From an uncultured Saprospiraceae bacterium (GTDB lineage Bacteria; Bacteroidota; Bacteroidia; Chitinophagales; Saprospiraceae), in contig CALCSX010000059.1 of NCBI GenBank assembly GCA_937894165.1, positions 1 through 50,425 of the forward strand: a DNA stretch of 50,425 nt. Reading direction: 5' to 3'. Positions 8,254 to 16,379 of this stretch are shown here, piece by piece (position 1 is the stretch's first letter; each line of letters opens with the position of its first letter). The translations under genes and the position numbers were made by a program. Below the pieces are notes generated by a model. It was not told where the DNA came from. It ran no database searches and saw nothing but the letters and a program-made list of their open reading frames with translations.

Positions 8254-10053
8254 TTAATCTAAAACGACTTTCTCCATCTCAAGTGTCTTAGTTTCTAACG
8301 CTAAAATATCATTTTTTATCTCATCCAATGGTCTTAAAGGCTTAAATTCATAGAAATACTTGGTAAAGTTGATTTCATAACCAATTTTCGTCTTATTATG
8401 ATCTATCCACGCTTCAGGCAAATGAGGTTTAACTTCTGCTTCAAAATATGCTTCAATGGTTTGGGGTACAAGTTGACCATCCGGTGCTTTTTTCAAGAAT
8501 GGAATGTTTTCATAATCGCGCAAGGATGAATCCGGTTTGGTTTGACTTTTACTTTTAATTACTTTTCCTTTTTCGTCTTTTAAGGGTTGCTCAACAGTAA
8601 TTCGCCAGTATCCGAAAAATTCATTCGGAAGAATTTTGCAGAATTCATTCTCCTCAAAATTACCATAAAGCTGTGTGATGAATCCTATCCCCTTTTCATT
8701 ACCATTTTCAATTATCTTCTTCCGCTTATTACCAAGACTTCGATCCATTTTTTGCCAGAATCGGTTGAAGTCGATTTTACCTTGCTTGATCAGATCCTCA
8801 TCCTTGCTCCCGGTGGCATTAATCAATTGAACCTTTCCTCTTCGCTCAATACTTTTGTCATTGCTTACTATCCAAATATAGGTACTGATGCCTGTATTGT
8901 AAAAAAGTTGATCCGGTAAGGCAATCACTGCTTCGAGCCAATCATTTTCAATGATCCATTTTCTAATATTACTTTCTCCACTCTCGGCGGCTCCAGTAAA
9001 TAATGGAGAACCATTGAAAACAATTCCTATTCGAGTACCTCCTGATTTCATTTTAGAAATCATATGTTGCAAGAAAAGTAATGAACCGTCATTGATTCTT
9101 GGCAGGCCGGCTCCAAAACGACCACTCATGCCTTTATTGTCAGTTTCTTTTTTGATGATGTTCTGTGCTTTCTTCCAATCTACACCAAAGGGTGGATTGG
9201 ATAGCATGTAATCAAATTTCTCCCCTTCAAGACCATCTACGGTAAAGGTATTTCCAAATTTTATATTGCTCGGATTCTGACCTTTTATCAACATGTCAGA
9301 TTTACAGATAGCGTAGGATTCCGGATTGATTTCTTGACCGAATACCTTCAACTCTGCCTTTGGATTCAATTCCTTGACATATTGCTCCCCTACAGAAAGC
9401 ATACCGCCTGTACCGCAAGCAGGATCATAAAGTGTCTTCACGATTCCTTCTTGAGTTAATATATCTTTGTCCTCAATAAATAGCACATTTACCATCAAGC
9501 GAATCACTTCACGAGGGGTAAAATGCTCTCCTGCAGTTTCGTTGGATTGTTCCGCAAATTTTCGGATAAGTTCTTCAAAAGTATAGCCCATTTCCATGGA
9601 ATCCATGTCTGTCAGATCAATTTCTTGAAAGGATTTTACTACACGATATAAAATATCAGCTTGTGGACTGTCCATTCGATCTATCTGATCATCAAAATTG
9701 AAGTATTCTATGATTTCACGGGCGCTGGTAGAGAAGCTATTGATGTAGGTTCTCAGATTTATGGCAACATTATTAGGATCTGCAATCAATTTGTCAAAAT
9801 TGAATTGACTTCTGTTGTGAAAGTTAAAGCCTGCTATTTTATTTAGTGCCACATCTATGGCACTTTCTTTCAGAGAATCTACTTTCGGTAAATAATTTAG
9901 TACTTTATCTTTAGTTGGTTCCAACACACAATCCAATCGTCTCAAAACCGTCATAGGCAATATCACTTTGCCATAATCCGATTGTTTATAATCGCCTCTC
10001 AGCAAATCAGCTACTCTCCAGATCAGATCTGCTTTCTCTTTAAAATTTTTCAT
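8254..10053 (-). CDS. hsdM: Type I restriction enzyme methylase subunit HsdM
   Basis: This 599-aa protein is the adenine-N6 methyltransferase of the type I system. It has an N-terminal helical HsdM domain (about 5-140), the segment GEHFTPREVIRLM (175-187), the SAM-binding motif DPACGTGGM (210-218) and the catalytic NPPF (286-289). Length and order match the family. With HsdS it forms the modification enzyme; with HsdR the restriction complex. It lies 46 bases downstream of the 367-aa gene with no obvious terminator between, so it may share the transcript that starts upstream of 12133. The next gene downstream is not hsdS but the two-gene unknown cassette. Confidence 0.97.
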   Translation of the reverse strand: MKNFKEKADLIWRVADLLRGDYKQSDYGKVILPMTVLRRLDCVLEPTKDKVLNYLPKVDSLKESAIDVALNKIAGFNFHNRSQFNFDKLIADPNNVAINLRTYINSFSTSAREIIEYFNFDDQIDRMDSPQADILYRVVKSFQEIDLTDMDSMEMGYTFEELIRKFAEQSNETAGEHFTPREVIRLMVNVLFIEDKDILTQEGIVKTLYDPACGTGGMLSVGEQYVKELNPKAELKVFGQEINPESYAICKSDMLIKGQNPSNIKFGNTFTVDGLEGEKFDYMLSNPPFGVDWKKAQNIIKKETDNKGMSGRFGAGLPRINDGSLLFLQHMISKMKSGGTRIGIVFNGSPLFTGAAESGESNIRKWIIENDWLEAVIALPDQLFYNTGISTYIWIVSNDKSIERRGKVQLINATGSKDEDLIKQGKIDFNRFWQKMDRSLGNKRKKIIENGNEKGIGFITQLYGNFEENEFCKILPNEFFGYWRITVEQPLKDEKGKVIKSKSQTKPDSSLRDYENIPFLKKAPDGQLVPQTIEAYFEAEVKPHLPEAWIDHNKTKIGYEINFTKYFYEFKPLRPLDEIKNDILALETKTLEMEKVVLD

Positions 10054-10099
10054 TTATGTTTTTAGTTTGAAATAATCTAAAATTCACAAGATAAAATAT

Positions 10100-11203
10100 C
10101 TAATTTTTAAAGGTTTCATATTTTGCCATTTTGTGAATTTCAATAAACTTTAAAAGTTTTTTTCTTATAGCTGCTTCAGTACTTCTTTTATTATCAATTC
10201 TACCTAAACTAAAGCTCATCTCAATCTGAAATTCAGCAAATTGACTCTTTCGTTTAATATAATCTGGAAATGAAAGTTGTAAATACATCCATCCTGACAC
10301 TCCATTATAATTTAACTCATATTTTAAGTTTAGAGAAGCAAATAAAAGTTTTTCGTGATATATATTGGACTTAATAAAGATATGTTTTTGTAAAGCTTTT
10401 CCTCTTAATCTTAAATTATCAAGTTCTTTTAAGAATTTTTCTAGATCTTCATGACCTTGCACTGTTTGATCTAAATATAAATTAATATCAGTTAATGAAT
10501 GAAACTTTGTATAAATCGTAAAGTCTCCAATAAAAGAATAAAGAAATTGAATCCTATTTTTATTTGTAAAATCATTAAACTTAATACAAATTAATTCTTG
10601 GTCATCATTGATTAAAGAGTTTTGTCTAAAGACACTTTTGACATGGTTTAATAAAATGTTGTTAATAATTAAAGTTTCTTTTGATGTTGCATTTTGTTGA
10701 ATTGAGATTTCTACATTACCTAGATTATCTTTTTCAATCACTATTGACCCGTTATGATATGTTTTACTATCTGTCCAATCATTTAAAACATTTTCTCTTT
10801 CTATTCTATATGGAAACTCAGCATTTCCTTCCTTATCTATAATGAATGAAGGATTACCTATCACTTTATAATCTGGTTGATAGGTGTGACTTTCCCTTAT
10901 TATCTTATTTAAATCGATTTTTTCGCTTAACACTTCAGCGAGATCAAAATCTTTATTACATCCAATGGTAGCAGTTCTATACTTTATACTGTCTTCCTTT
11001 GTTTTTTGAATTTCATAGAGTAATTCAAAGTCATCCGGAGAAACAATAGTTTTCATTAACAATGGAACAGAAGTGTTTTTTTCTAAATTTCCTATGAAAA
11101 CTCCCTTGCTTTTTAGAAACAAGTTAATTCCATTGTCAGAAATATTTGATTTAACAAGTAATTGTCTAATATTATTACCTTGGGGTAGTCTATCTTTATT
11201 CAT
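10100..11203 (-). CDS. Partner protein of putative two-gene antiphage module (GapS4b-like?)
   Basis: This 367-aa soluble protein has no domain I can name with certainty. It opens with a helical region (residues 1-60: LPQGNNIRQLLVKSNIS, a putative winged or SAP-like fold; FLKSKGVFIG) and continues with mixed alpha/beta sequence, ending in a basic Lys-rich helix (SLGRIDNKRSTEAAIRKKLLKFIE). It follows the PD-(D/E)xK-like gene by three bases, clearly one transcription unit. The size pair (about 300 + 360 aa) and the nuclease-like upstream partner recall the GAPS4 antiphage system as I remember it. That likeness is from memory, so the assignment is tentative. Codon use and AT content (very A/T rich) differ a little from the hsd genes that follow. 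Confidence 0.5.
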   Translation of the reverse strand: MNKDRLPQGNNIRQLLVKSNISDNGINLFLKSKGVFIGNLEKNTSVPLLMKTIVSPDDFELLYEIQKTKEDSIKYRTATIGCNKDFDLAEVLSEKIDLNKIIRESHTYQPDYKVIGNPSFIIDKEGNAEFPYRIERENVLNDWTDSKTYHNGSIVIEKDNLGNVEISIQQNATSKETLIINNILLNHVKSVFRQNSLINDDQELICIKFNDFTNKNRIQFLYSFIGDFTIYTKFHSLTDINLYLDQTVQGHEDLEKFLKELDNLRLRGKALQKHIFIKSNIYHEKLLFASLNLKYELNYNGVSGWMYLQLSFPDYIKRKSQFAEFQIEMSFSLGRIDNKRSTEAAIRKKLLKFIEIHKMAKYETFKN

Positions 11204-11206
11204 ATT

Positions 11207-12133
11207 TTATTGTCTATAATCTAAAGGAAATATTGAAATGAATAAATTTTCATTGAGTTTGAAATTTGAATAGTTTATTAAAGTTGATTTTACTTGATTT
11301 TCATTTGCTATACTATCATATTTTAGAAAATGAATAATTGTTTTATTTACAGCATTTAAATAATCAAATGATTTAGAAAATGCTAATATTTGAGCAAAAC
11401 CATTAGAATCAAATTCGGCATTTATAAAAATAAGAAACTCAACAAAACCTTTTTCTTCTGATCTTAAAATAATTATATCAGAATAGAGATAATTTATTGG
11501 AAAGGTACTACCATAGGACTTTGAATTTAAATTACCTCTATTAAGGCTCGTATCATGATATACAAATTCTACATTCGACCTAACTTTTTTAGTTTTGTAT
11601 ATTGCCTCATATAAAAAATTCACTCTAGCATTATCTAATATGATAATTTTTTCAAATTCAAAATCCGAAGGAATTTGGGTTTTATAAAGGTGGGAAATAA
11701 AATCAAAGTTGATGGGATCAGCATTAGATAACCAAATAAGTATTCCTGTGTAGTTCGTTTTAGTAACATCATTAAATAATTGACTAATTCTACTGTTATC
11801 TTCCGAAAATTGAAAACATTCTAATGTCTGTGCTAAATCTTCTAAATGTGTTATAAATTTTGAACGAGGAGATTTGGGGTATTCATTTGAGAATTTGGTA
11901 GATATAATTGCAATATCCAATAATTCATCTTCTAATGGACTATTCATATAATACAATCCATCAATACCATGTGTTGTTCTGGCACTTTTAGATTCTTTTC
12001 TTTGGTGCTTTGTACTCTTACTACATGGTAAATTTTTGTTTTCTTCCAGCGAATTAATTCCTAGTATTTCTTCAAGGACGAATTTGGATATTTTCTCTCC
12101 CTTTTCACCTAGCAATTTTGACCATTCTCCCAT
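11207..12133 (-). CDS. PD-(D/E)xK-like protein of putative antiphage module (GapS4a-like?)
   Basis: This 308-aa protein has features of a PD-(D/E)xK nuclease-like fold: an N-terminal helix with glutamates (LGEKGEKISKFVLEEIL, residues 8-24), the acidic strand THGIDGL (54-60, D58), and the strand DIAIISTK (73-80, K80). The residue two before the lysine is Ser, not Asp or Glu, so the active site is not canonical and the call is uncertain. HLEDLAQTLECF (96-107) follows. The N-terminal half has a polar, Lys/Ser-rich stretch (38-53). It is the first gene of the long minus-strand operon. With the next gene it may be a GAPS4-type two-component antiphage system, by analogy and not by search. Confidence 0.5.
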   Translation of the reverse strand: MGEWSKLLGEKGEKISKFVLEEILGINSLEENKNLPCSKSTKHQRKESKSARTTHGIDGLYYMNSPLEDELLDIAIISTKFSNEYPKSPRSKFITHLEDLAQTLECFQFSEDNSRISQLFNDVTKTNYTGILIWLSNADPINFDFISHLYKTQIPSDFEFEKIIILDNARVNFLYEAIYKTKKVRSNVEFVYHDTSLNRGNLNSKSYGSTFPINYLYSDIIILRSEEKGFVEFLIFINAEFDSNGFAQILAFSKSFDYLNAVNKTIIHFLKYDSIANENQVKSTLINYSNFKLNENLFISIFPLDYRQ

Positions 12134-12611
12134 TTAATAATTTTAAATTTGATTGATAGAAATAAAAATTATATCGATTTAATAACTTGTTTGTGAGCTT
12201 CGCCAAATCTAAGGAAACAGTCCTAGAATAAAAACACAAGTTTAAACTTAAAATCAATTGAGGATAAACACCTGTATTTTGACCGGAAAATTTCTTCCCA
12301 CACTAAAGCACTGGAGTAAGATAAGGGAAATAAATAAAATATAGAAATTAAATGGATGGAAAGTTTAAGCCATATAGTTAGTTGAAGGAAAAGTTAGCAA
12401 TTAACTGAAATATTAGATAGAATATACCTAGAACTTTAGGATTTAGTTTTTATTTTATGTTAGGGTATGTCATTCCTTTTTCTGATTATATGCAGATTCT
12501 TCCAATGACAAAGTTTTAAATATTTTAATAAAATTCAGTTCATTGTATTTTCACGAATTAGCCATGGATTTTAATTATAGTATCCTGATTTATTTGATTC
12601 GATGAATTTAT
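12134..12611. other. Intergenic region upstream of the defence operon
   Basis: This 478-base AT-rich gap separates the start of the defence operon from the end of the 104-aa gene. Any promoter for the operon must lie near its left end. The closest candidate on the minus strand is TATAATTTT around 12159-12167, which is a weak match to the Bacteroidota -7 box. I see no open frame, RNA gene or strong hairpin. Confidence 0.5.
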
Positions 12612-12926
12612 TTAATAAAATGATTCATCAATGGCAATTAAATCTCCTAAATGCCATAACCAATCTTTTTTCCCAACTCCTTTTTCGTAGACAAAATAAG
12701 CATTCTTCCTTTTGTTGTAACATTTATCTAAAAGCTCATCTTCATCAATAATATGACTAATGGTAGATGAGAAATAAACAGTTGTTAAAATTGCACCATT
12801 CTGATCAATAATATCTAATTTATTTTTATTATAATCAAATTTTATACCGGTACCCCTATTATTTAAAAAGTATTGTTTGAATGAAATAGAATTATATTTA
12901 TCATTATTAATTTTCATATGTATCAA
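12612..12926 (-). CDS. Hypothetical small protein
   Basis: This 104-aa protein is not recognised. It is soluble, with a run of beta strands (SISFKQYFLN, GIKFDYNKNKLDIID, AILTTVYFS), then an acidic helix (IDEDELLDKCYNKRK), and a Trp-containing end (KKDWLWHLGDLIAIDE). Two in-frame starts exist; the second (MKINNDK, 12917) looks as likely as the first. It lies 43 bases downstream of the 131-aa gene on the same strand, so the two may be co-transcribed. The size and the neighbourhood (defence island on one side, decayed genes on the other) would suit a toxin, antitoxin or immunity protein, but nothing in the sequence proves it. Confidence 0.55.
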   Translation of the reverse strand: MIHMKINNDKYNSISFKQYFLNNRGTGIKFDYNKNKLDIIDQNGAILTTVYFSSTISHIIDEDELLDKCYNKRKNAYFVYEKGVGKKDWLWHLGDLIAIDESFY

Positions 12927-12969
12927 AATATTTCTATTGAATTATCAGTCTGGAAATAATTTCTTTTGT

Positions 12970-13365
12970 TTATTTGATAACATTCATTTGATTTAAATAC
13001 CATTTTATTCCATCAAATAATTTTCCATCACTATTTTCAATTGAATCATTTTTCTTAAGCATTTGTTCTTTGATTAGATTTATTACATCAGCTCTGGTAT
13101 AATTTTCTTTTAAAGATTCAAGATCAAGATTATAACTTTCGTGTAATGCTGTATTATTTAAGGTTATATTGATACTTTTCTTGTTTCGTGGCTCCGACAT
13201 CCATAATGTAATGTGTAATGGCTTACCATATTCTAGGACATATGGAAAATTTTTAAGCTGTTCTAAAATGTCTTCAAAATCACGGTCGTGGATATAATAT
13301 TTCAATGCTATTTTCCCATCTCTATCTTCAAGCTGTACAATTCTTAAAATAATTTTATTTTTCAT
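12970..13365 (-). CDS. Hypothetical protein
   Basis: This 131-aa protein is not recognised. The first half looks like a beta-sheet domain (KIILRIVQLEDRDGKIALKY, PLHITLWMSEP), and the second half is helical and charged (SLKENYTRADVINLIKEQMLKKND) with a short aromatic end (GIKWYLNQMNVIK). There is no signal peptide or membrane segment. It precedes the 104-aa gene by 43 bases on the same strand, likely as a two-gene unit. Both genes are very AT-rich compared with the core genes after 20 kb, in keeping with horizontal acquisition. Confidence 0.55.
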   Translation of the reverse strand: MKNKIILRIVQLEDRDGKIALKYYIHDRDFEDILEQLKNFPYVLEYGKPLHITLWMSEPRNKKSINITLNNTALHESYNLDLESLKENYTRADVINLIKEQMLKKNDSIENSDGKLFDGIKWYLNQMNVIK

Positions 13366-13554
13366 ATTTCCTAATATAAGAGGTTATTAAACAAATATAC
13401 ACACTTAATCAAAATACTCCCTTCCTTCCTGTTTTCCTAACAAAAACTCAAAATTTTGATAAAAAGCAAGCAAAAATGTGACTTCTTGATTAAAAGTCAA
13501 AAAAATTTTTCATAAATGGCCTATTTTCTATAAATTTTCACCATTCCTCTCCCA

Positions 13555-13672
13555 TTACTCCGCAATTTGCTGTGTCTCGTCGTATGAGAATATTGGCTTG
13601 AAGTATTGGACGTAAGGAAGCAGTCCTTTGAGGTCGCGGATTTTGACGAATTGGAATTCTTCGATGAGTTTG
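13555..13672 (-). pseudogene. Second, truncated copy of the NERD-protein 3' end
   Basis: In the frame ending at the TAA at 13555-13557 the minus strand encodes LIEEFQFVKIRDLKGLLPYV followed by QYFKPIFSYDETQQIAE. This is nearly the same as the C-terminus of the intact NERD protein at 14772-15869 (IEEFQYVKILDLNRLLPYVQ and onward). The DNA of 13559-13670 is close to that of 14817-14928 across about 110 bases. The copy lacks a start, lacks everything before this tail, and ends 13 residues earlier. It is joined out of frame to a dinD fragment on its upstream side. Confidence 0.85.
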
Positions 13673-13960
13673 GATAGCAAAATAGCTTTGTGCAGAAGCA
13701 TTTTGCTCTTTCTTAGGATCGCCGTTTTGGGCTATGAGATAACATGCGTAACGTGTGAGCATAAAGTCAGGGACTTCTTGTGTTGCACCTGAACCAAGTT
13801 TAACGATTTTGCTGACGTCAGCAAAATGGTCTGAAATAGCATTACCAGATTTTTCGCATACTACTTTAGCTTTAGCAATAACGTTCTCGAAATTATGCCA
13901 TTCATAGTATCCTAAAAGTTCTTGCAGTTCAAAGGATAACCAGAATAATGGTCTTTTAAC
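13667..13960 (-). pseudogene. dinD: Internal fragment of dinD (DNA-damage-inducible protein D)
   Basis: The minus strand reads LQELLGYYEWHNFENVIAKA, continues CEKSGNAISDHFADVSKIVK, then LGSGATQEVPDFMLTRYACY and LIAQNGDPKKE, ending in AQSYFAIQT. That is the core of DinD. The frame has no convincing start upstream: the expected residues before ELQ are replaced by KRPLFWLSF, and the sequence then enters a signal-peptide stub. After QT the dinD C-terminal half is absent, and the sequence passes in another frame into the NERD tail. The apparent 74-aa frame at 13538-13762 is this fragment read into the wrong frame of the NERD remnant. The gene is dead. Confidence 0.88.
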
Positions 13961-13974
13961 GATTAAATTTTACG

Positions 13975-14049
13975 TCAAACATTTTTCTGAGCATTTAAAC
14001 TTAATTGTCCCAATAGTAGGATAATCAATACTATTCTATTTTTTAGCAT
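13975..14049 (-). pseudogene. Orphan signal-peptide stub of a secreted protein
   Basis: An ATG at 14049 starts a 24-codon frame that encodes a typical Bacteroidota signal peptide: MLKNRIVLIILLLGQ, then LSLNAQ, then KNV and a TGA. The cleavage context (A-Q) is what secreted proteins here usually have. The mature part is missing, and the sequence passes straight into the dinD fragment. It appears to be the 5' end of a gene cut off by a rearrangement. Confidence 0.6.
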
Positions 14050-14133
14050 GAGGCATTTTTTGGTAGTCTACTTATTTCTTCGTATTGAAATTTTATAGAT
14101 AGATTTAATTCCTCAAGTATTAGCCAAATACTT

Positions 14134-14421
14134 TTATAGCAGTTGGGATAGATCTTGTCTTCCAATAATTGTCATAATCTCAACAAAATCATCATTTAAT
14201 TTAAAGAAAATACTATCAACACCACATACACATCTTCGGTAGCCGGGTTTAATGTAATCCACTGATTCAAATGATTGTGGGTTTTTAGCGATTAACTCAA
14301 AGTGCTCAAACAAAGTTTCAAAATATTTATCTGCTTGTCTAAGGCCAAATTGTTTTACCCCATAATGATGTATCCTAATAATATCTTCTTTAGCGACATT
14401 ACTTAATTTATATTTATTCAT
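14134..14421 (-). CDS. parE: ParE/RelE-family toxin
   Basis: This 95-aa protein belongs to the ParE/RelE toxin superfamily. It has the N-terminal helix with LSNVAKEDIIRIHHYGVKQFG, the middle helix with ADKYFETLFEHFELIAKNPQ, and the beta-hairpin RRCVCGVDSIFFKLNDDFVEIMTIIGRQD that ends the fold. ParE proteins usually poison DNA gyrase and the closely related RelE proteins cleave mRNA; this one looks more like ParE (the segment YRRC..G..SIFF and IIGRQD). Its start overlaps the end of the antitoxin gene by 8 bases, so the order is antitoxin then toxin. It stands between the intact NERD gene and the decayed fragments, where it may help to retain the region. Confidence 0.9.
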   Translation of the reverse strand: MNKYKLSNVAKEDIIRIHHYGVKQFGLRQADKYFETLFEHFELIAKNPQSFESVDYIKPGYRRCVCGVDSIFFKLNDDFVEIMTIIGRQDLSQLL

Positions 14422-14653
14422 TTAGCCTCATCTTCGATTGCTTCAATATTTCAGCTTTAGAATCGGTGCTAAAGCCGGATTTTTCTGCGCGATCTAACTT
14501 TAATCGAATTAAGTCAATCTTTTTTTCTTGATTTCTGGCTTGCCGAATTAAATCATTGACTAATTCGCTCTTACTTGCATATTCTTTATTCTCTACTTGG
14601 TTTTTTAACCATTCGTCATTCGGCTCGGTGAAAGAAATACTTTGTCTTTTCAT
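14414..14653 (-). CDS. parD: ParD-family antitoxin
   Basis: This 79-aa protein has the ribbon-helix-helix layout of ParD antitoxins: strand QSISFTEPNDEW (3-14), two helices including ASKSELVNDLIRQARNQE (26-43), and a charged C-terminal tail that would wrap the toxin. It precedes parE with an 8-base overlap. ParD proteins usually bind DNA upstream of their own gene to repress the operon; the AT-rich 118 bases between 14654 and 14771 would be the place, but no clear operator repeat stands out. Confidence 0.9.
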   Translation of the reverse strand: MKRQSISFTEPNDEWLKNQVENKEYASKSELVNDLIRQARNQEKKIDLIRLKLDRAEKSGFSTDSKAEILKQSKMRLNE

Positions 14654-14771
14654 GATTTATAGATTGTGGTGTAAATATACACCGATAACGCATCAAATTA
14701 AAATTTGTTTATAGCTTTCTTACTGAGTGAGGTGAAGGTTGCTAGATTTCTCTAGCCAAATTCACCTACTT

Positions 14772-15869
14772 TCATTTGACTGAAATTGTCTTCCTACCAT
14801 TCAATTTTAACAAATACGCCGCAATTTGTTGTGTTTCGTAATAGGAGAAAATGGGATTGAAGTATTGGACGTAGGGAAGCAATCGATTGAGGTCGAGGAT
14901 TTTGACGTATTGGAATTCTTCGATGGGTATTTTATTGGTGAGGGCGATGACACTTTTCATGGGGATTTTTAATTTTCCCCAGTGATGATGGTCGAAATTT
15001 AGTGTTTCATTGGCAACGGTAGTATTGAGCAGGCGGAAGAGGGCGAAACTTGTTCTTCGGATTTGTTGGACGGGGGATCGTAGATTGGGATTATTGAGGG
15101 ATTGTTCGCTCCAGTTTTTGGTTTCTATGAGGAAGATGCCGGATGGGGCGACGAGAATGTGATCGGCCTGGATTGATTTGATAGAATCGTTATCTTTTTT
15201 GTTGTAAATAGGCTTCGAAAAGGTGATGGAGAAGTCATTGATCAGGAAATATTCGTCTGATAGTGTTTCCAGAACTTTGACAACCTTGTTCTCTCCGATC
15301 GCACCGGGTATGTAAGTACTCCCACTCTCGATAATCCATTTTTTCATTTCCAAGTCTCTCAAGGGAAATAGACTGCTGAGGGATACTGCTTCATCGAATT
15401 GTGATAGAAGAAAGTGGTAACGATTCGTCTTTTGATGGCGGACCTTATCCAATTCTTTGACGGATTTTAGGACGCGGGAATGGAGTCTGATTTTATTGTG
15501 ACTGATTTTCAATAGATAATATAAGCGAAGGATGATATTGAAAAATTTTATAAAAATGTTAGTAGGACGATCCTTGGCAAGGCTTTCCAGATGAGATTGC
15601 TGTTTTTCGATTTCTGCTTGGAGCAAAAGTCTTATGCGATCTTTTTGGTCTTCTATGCCTTTATCCAGGTGTTCTAGGTCATTTTGGAGGGTGTTTTTCT
15701 CATTTTCGATGCGGACTTCGTGGTCATTTATGATTTGTTGGCGGTGGGTCGGGTAGGAATTCCGGAATTCTATTACTTCATTGAGGCTTTTGAAGTCGTT
15801 GATATTGTTAGCGGCCAGGTGGTTCTTAAGGGAGGTGAGAGAGCCGACGGGATTGTGGATTTGGCACAT
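14772..15869 (-). CDS. NERD (nuclease-related) domain protein
   Basis: This 365-aa protein has a coiled-coil N-terminus (about 20-125, with LEHLDKGIEDQKDRIRLLLQ), a short hydrophobic/basic stretch (IFIKFFNIILRLYYLLKI), and a NERD domain from about 190 to 320. The domain shows GAIGENKVVKVLETL, then QADHILVAPSGIFLIETKNW, where the D, E and K fit the PD-(D/E)xK-like core. NERD proteins are poorly characterised and are thought to act on DNA. The C-terminal end (about 340-365) has a second, decayed copy at 13555-13672. The start is 18 bases downstream of the yqaE-like gene, so the two may be co-transcribed. Confidence 0.85.
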   Translation of the reverse strand: MCQIHNPVGSLTSLKNHLAANNINDFKSLNEVIEFRNSYPTHRQQIINDHEVRIENEKNTLQNDLEHLDKGIEDQKDRIRLLLQAEIEKQQSHLESLAKDRPTNIFIKFFNIILRLYYLLKISHNKIRLHSRVLKSVKELDKVRHQKTNRYHFLLSQFDEAVSLSSLFPLRDLEMKKWIIESGSTYIPGAIGENKVVKVLETLSDEYFLINDFSITFSKPIYNKKDNDSIKSIQADHILVAPSGIFLIETKNWSEQSLNNPNLRSPVQQIRRTSFALFRLLNTTVANETLNFDHHHWGKLKIPMKSVIALTNKIPIEEFQYVKILDLNRLLPYVQYFNPIFSYYETQQIAAYLLKLNGRKTISVK

Positions 15870-15887
15870 GGGGAGCTGTGTTTCGGA

Positions 15888-16043
15888 TCAATTTCTGTTA
15901 TTGAGAATGATCAAGGCTGCGATAACGCCCGGCACCCACCCGGCGAGAGTAAGAAGTAGTACAAGGAGAATGGAGCCACAACCACGGTCTATGACTGAGA
16001 GTGGTGGGAATAAAATGGCGAGAACGACTCTCCAGAATGACAT
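15888..16043 (-). CDS. yqaE: YqaE/Pmp3-family small membrane protein
   Basis: This 51-aa protein (short, so easily missed) matches the YqaE/Pmp3 family. It has FPPLSVIDRGCGSILLVLLL and LAGWVPGVIAALIIL, the family's two membrane segments and its central Gly/Trp-Val-Pro-Gly signature. The ATG is at 16043 and the TGA at 15888-15890. Family members are short inner-membrane proteins linked to stress and membrane-potential control, but the mechanism is not settled. It precedes the NERD gene by 18 bases. The coding region also runs against a longer plus-strand open frame at 15684-15959, which I consider a shadow. Confidence 0.88.
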   Translation of the reverse strand: MSFWRVVLAILFPPLSVIDRGCGSILLVLLLTLAGWVPGVIAALIILNNRN

Positions 16044-16170
16044 AGTTATTGTTTAATATGGTGAAAAAAGCTAAGGACGGTAGTATTTTGGTACTAAAAT
16101 AGTAGATTTCGAGATATTATTGGTGGAATGGGGCGAAATAATTCAGAAAGGTAATAATCTGTAAAAAACA

Positions 16171-16276
16171 GTTGAAAGTTTTTTTGAACCATTAAGGCAT
16201 GAAGGGGCATTAAGGGAGATCATTAAGGGGATGTATTTTTTTTCGCTGCGCTCAAATTGGATTTTTTACCACAAAG
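16171..16276. repeat. Dispersed repeat, copy related to 17659-17746
   Basis: The sequence from GTTGAAAG through cattaaggcatgaagg and attttttttcgctgcgc matches 17659-17746 with small differences. Both copies end in a T-rich run followed by cgctgcgc. In this copy a ttttttaccacaaag tail follows at once, as in the unit at 17810. I read it as one piece of a composite Bacteroidota intergenic repeat. It is non-coding. Confidence 0.75.
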
Positions 16277-16351
16277 TCTCCCGCTAGGTAATTGCTTATG
16301 TTTTGATGAAAATAACTCTAGATTACTTTATTAGAATTTTAGATCTAGGGG

Positions 16352-16374
16352 GGCACAAGTTACAAACTTGCGCC
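16352..16374. repeat. Short palindrome at a dinD breakpoint
   Basis: The 23-base sequence has arms ggcacaagtt and aacttgcgcc around the loop aca, with one mismatch. It lies directly where the dinD similarity of 16380-16519 stops. Such REP-like palindromes are scattered by RAYT-type enzymes in many genomes; whether the RAYT at 4811 moves this one is unknown. Confidence 0.6.
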
Positions 16375-16379
16375 AGCAT

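Noticed and set aside
13538..13762. 74-aa minus-strand gene
   Set aside because: It is the dinD fragment continued in the wrong frame of the NERD tail; the residues after QT do not resemble any domain.
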